This document shows positions 5,139 to 6,071 of a DNA stretch of 6,071 nucleotides, in pieces. A model generated the notes under the pieces. That model ran no database searches. It was given only the letters and a program-made list of their open reading frames with translations, and was not told the origin of the DNA. The translations under genes and the position numbers were made by a program. This DNA comes from an uncultured Bacteroidota bacterium (lineage in GTDB: Bacteria > Bacteroidota > Bacteroidia > Flavobacteriales > Flavobacteriaceae): NCBI GenBank assembly GCA_903837025.1, contig CAILTC010000435.1:1-6071 (forward strand), read 5' to 3'. Within the stretch, counting starts at the first letter, position 1. Every line of letters begins with the position of its first letter.

Positions 5139-6071
5139 ATGAAAAACATAGAAAAAATAGATCTTTTTGATTTTGATTTAGAATTAGGAAAACGCAAGCC
5201 TTATATCTCCTTGTTGTATCAAGTTTTTGGTCAGCCTATTGGGAGTTCGCCAATTATTGTTGTCAATCATTCTTTAACCGGAAATTCTAACATCACTGGT
5301 AAAACGGTTGGTGGAATGCAATAGTTGGAGACGATAAACCTATAGATACGAATTATTTTACAGTGATTGTTTTTAACATTCCCGGAAATGGTTACGATGA
5401 TAATGTAGCCAATCTTCTGGATAATTATCGTGATTTTACCATACGTGATATCGCACGAATTTTTTGGGAAGGCTTGTTTTTCTTAAAGATTAAAAATGTT
5501 TTCGCTGTTATTGGCTTAAGTTTAGGAGGCGCAATTGCCTGGGAAATGGCAGTTTTACAACCTGATAAAATAGATAATCTTATTCCGATTGCTACCGATT
5601 GGAAAGCTACTGATTGGGTTATTGCTAATGTGCTCATTCAGGATCAAATTCTAAATAATTCGGACGATCCTGTTGTAGATGCTCGCTTGCATGCTACATT
5701 ATTGTACCGTACCCCAGAATATATTAACCAACGGTTTCACAGAAATAAACTAGATGAATTCTCCATATTGCAAATAGAATATTGGTTGCTCGAACGCGGT
5801 TTTCAATTAAAAAGTCGCTATCGTTTAGCCGCTTATAAACTGATGAATCATTTGCTTAAAACCAATGATATTACCCGCAACAGAAAAGATTTCTTGACGG
5901 TGGCTGGTGCTATTCAATCTAATATTCATCTTGTTGCTGTCGATAGAGATTGTTTATTTATTGTTGATGAAACCCGTAAAACCTTCCGGTTATTGAAAAA
6001 TATAAAACAAAATGTTTTTTACAACCAGATTCAATCTATTCATGGTCATGATGCTATTTTGATAGAGATTA
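5139..6071 (+). pseudogene. MetX-like homoserine O-acetyltransferase, frameshifted, cut by window edge
   Basis: The first frame runs from ATG 5139 and stops at TAG 5322-5324 after 61 codons. Residues 1-55 (ending N-S-N-I-T-G-K) are continued without any stop from base 5303 to the window end in the -1 frame, beginning N-G-W-W-N-A-I-V-G-D-D. An A4 run at 5301-5304 where five A would keep the frame explains the break as a one-base deletion. The rebuilt protein is an alpha/beta hydrolase of MetX type: N-H-S-L-T-G-N-S-N near 44-52, a nucleophile elbow G-L-S-L-G-G with Ser128, Asp271 in D-R-D-C-L-F, and His304 in G-H-D-A-I-L. The triad is therefore complete in the DNA. It reaches about 311 residues at the edge; the short flavobacterial MetX homologues are only slightly longer. 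The expected reaction is acetyl-CoA + homoserine to O-acetylhomoserine, feeding MetY. Unless the frameshift is a sequencing error, the product is a useless 61-residue peptide. Acyl specificity (acetyl or succinyl) is inferred from the metY neighbour. Confidence 0.85.

Noticed and set aside
5295..5324. Programmed -1 ribosomal frameshift joining the two MetX frames
   Set aside because: The base before AAA (5301-5303) is T, so tRNA-Lys could not re-pair after slipping back one base. There is no X-XXY-YYZ heptamer and the A4 run is short for transcriptional slippage. A deletion or sequencing error is simpler.
5425..5637. Minus-strand ORF of 70 codons inside the MetX-like gene
   Set aside because: It is antisense to the region encoding the nucleophile elbow and has no features of its own.

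Overview
The window is AT-rich and reads like a member of Bacteroidota, most probably Flavobacterium or a close relative. The signs are A-rich tracts instead of Shine-Dalgarno sites before the starts, a perfect match to the Bacteroidota sigma-A promoter (TTTG-N19-TAnnTTTG), a large TonB-dependent receptor, and a metY gene followed by a short MetX-type alpha/beta hydrolase. All genes are on the + strand. I see no tRNA, rRNA, CRISPR, insertion sequence or phage gene.

Layout. Bases 1-289 are a leader or intergenic region with a possible short leader peptide (107-172) and a clear intrinsic terminator (197-224) ahead of the receptor. Bases 290-3145 encode a 951-residue TonB-dependent outer-membrane receptor, closed by a strong terminator (3209-3242). 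Bases 3243-3731 hold a 12-bp palindrome, a consensus promoter (3347-3377) and a leader of about 350 nt. That leader contains a 17-codon ORF ending C-R-M-C-F-C-C-stop and several helices. Bases 3732-5009 encode O-acetylhomoserine sulfhydrylase (MetY). Bases 5010-5138 carry a long imperfect hairpin. From 5139 to the window edge runs a homoserine O-acetyltransferase-like hydrolase (MetX type), broken by a one-base deletion in an A run near 5301-5304.

How it fits together. MetX activates homoserine to O-acetylhomoserine, and MetY exchanges the acetate for sulfide to give homocysteine, the precursor of methionine. The main point of interest is regulation. Both intact genes are preceded by a short ORF with clustered Met/Cys codons. 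At the receptor, a segment of that ORF (155-160) is exactly complementary to the 5' arm of the terminator, as in classical ribosome-mediated attenuation. At metY, the Cys-rich ORF sits between mutually exclusive helices. I infer a sulfur-amino-acid-sensing leader-peptide system that may link a transporter to methionine synthesis. This rests on sequence reading alone; comparison with related genomes would decide it.
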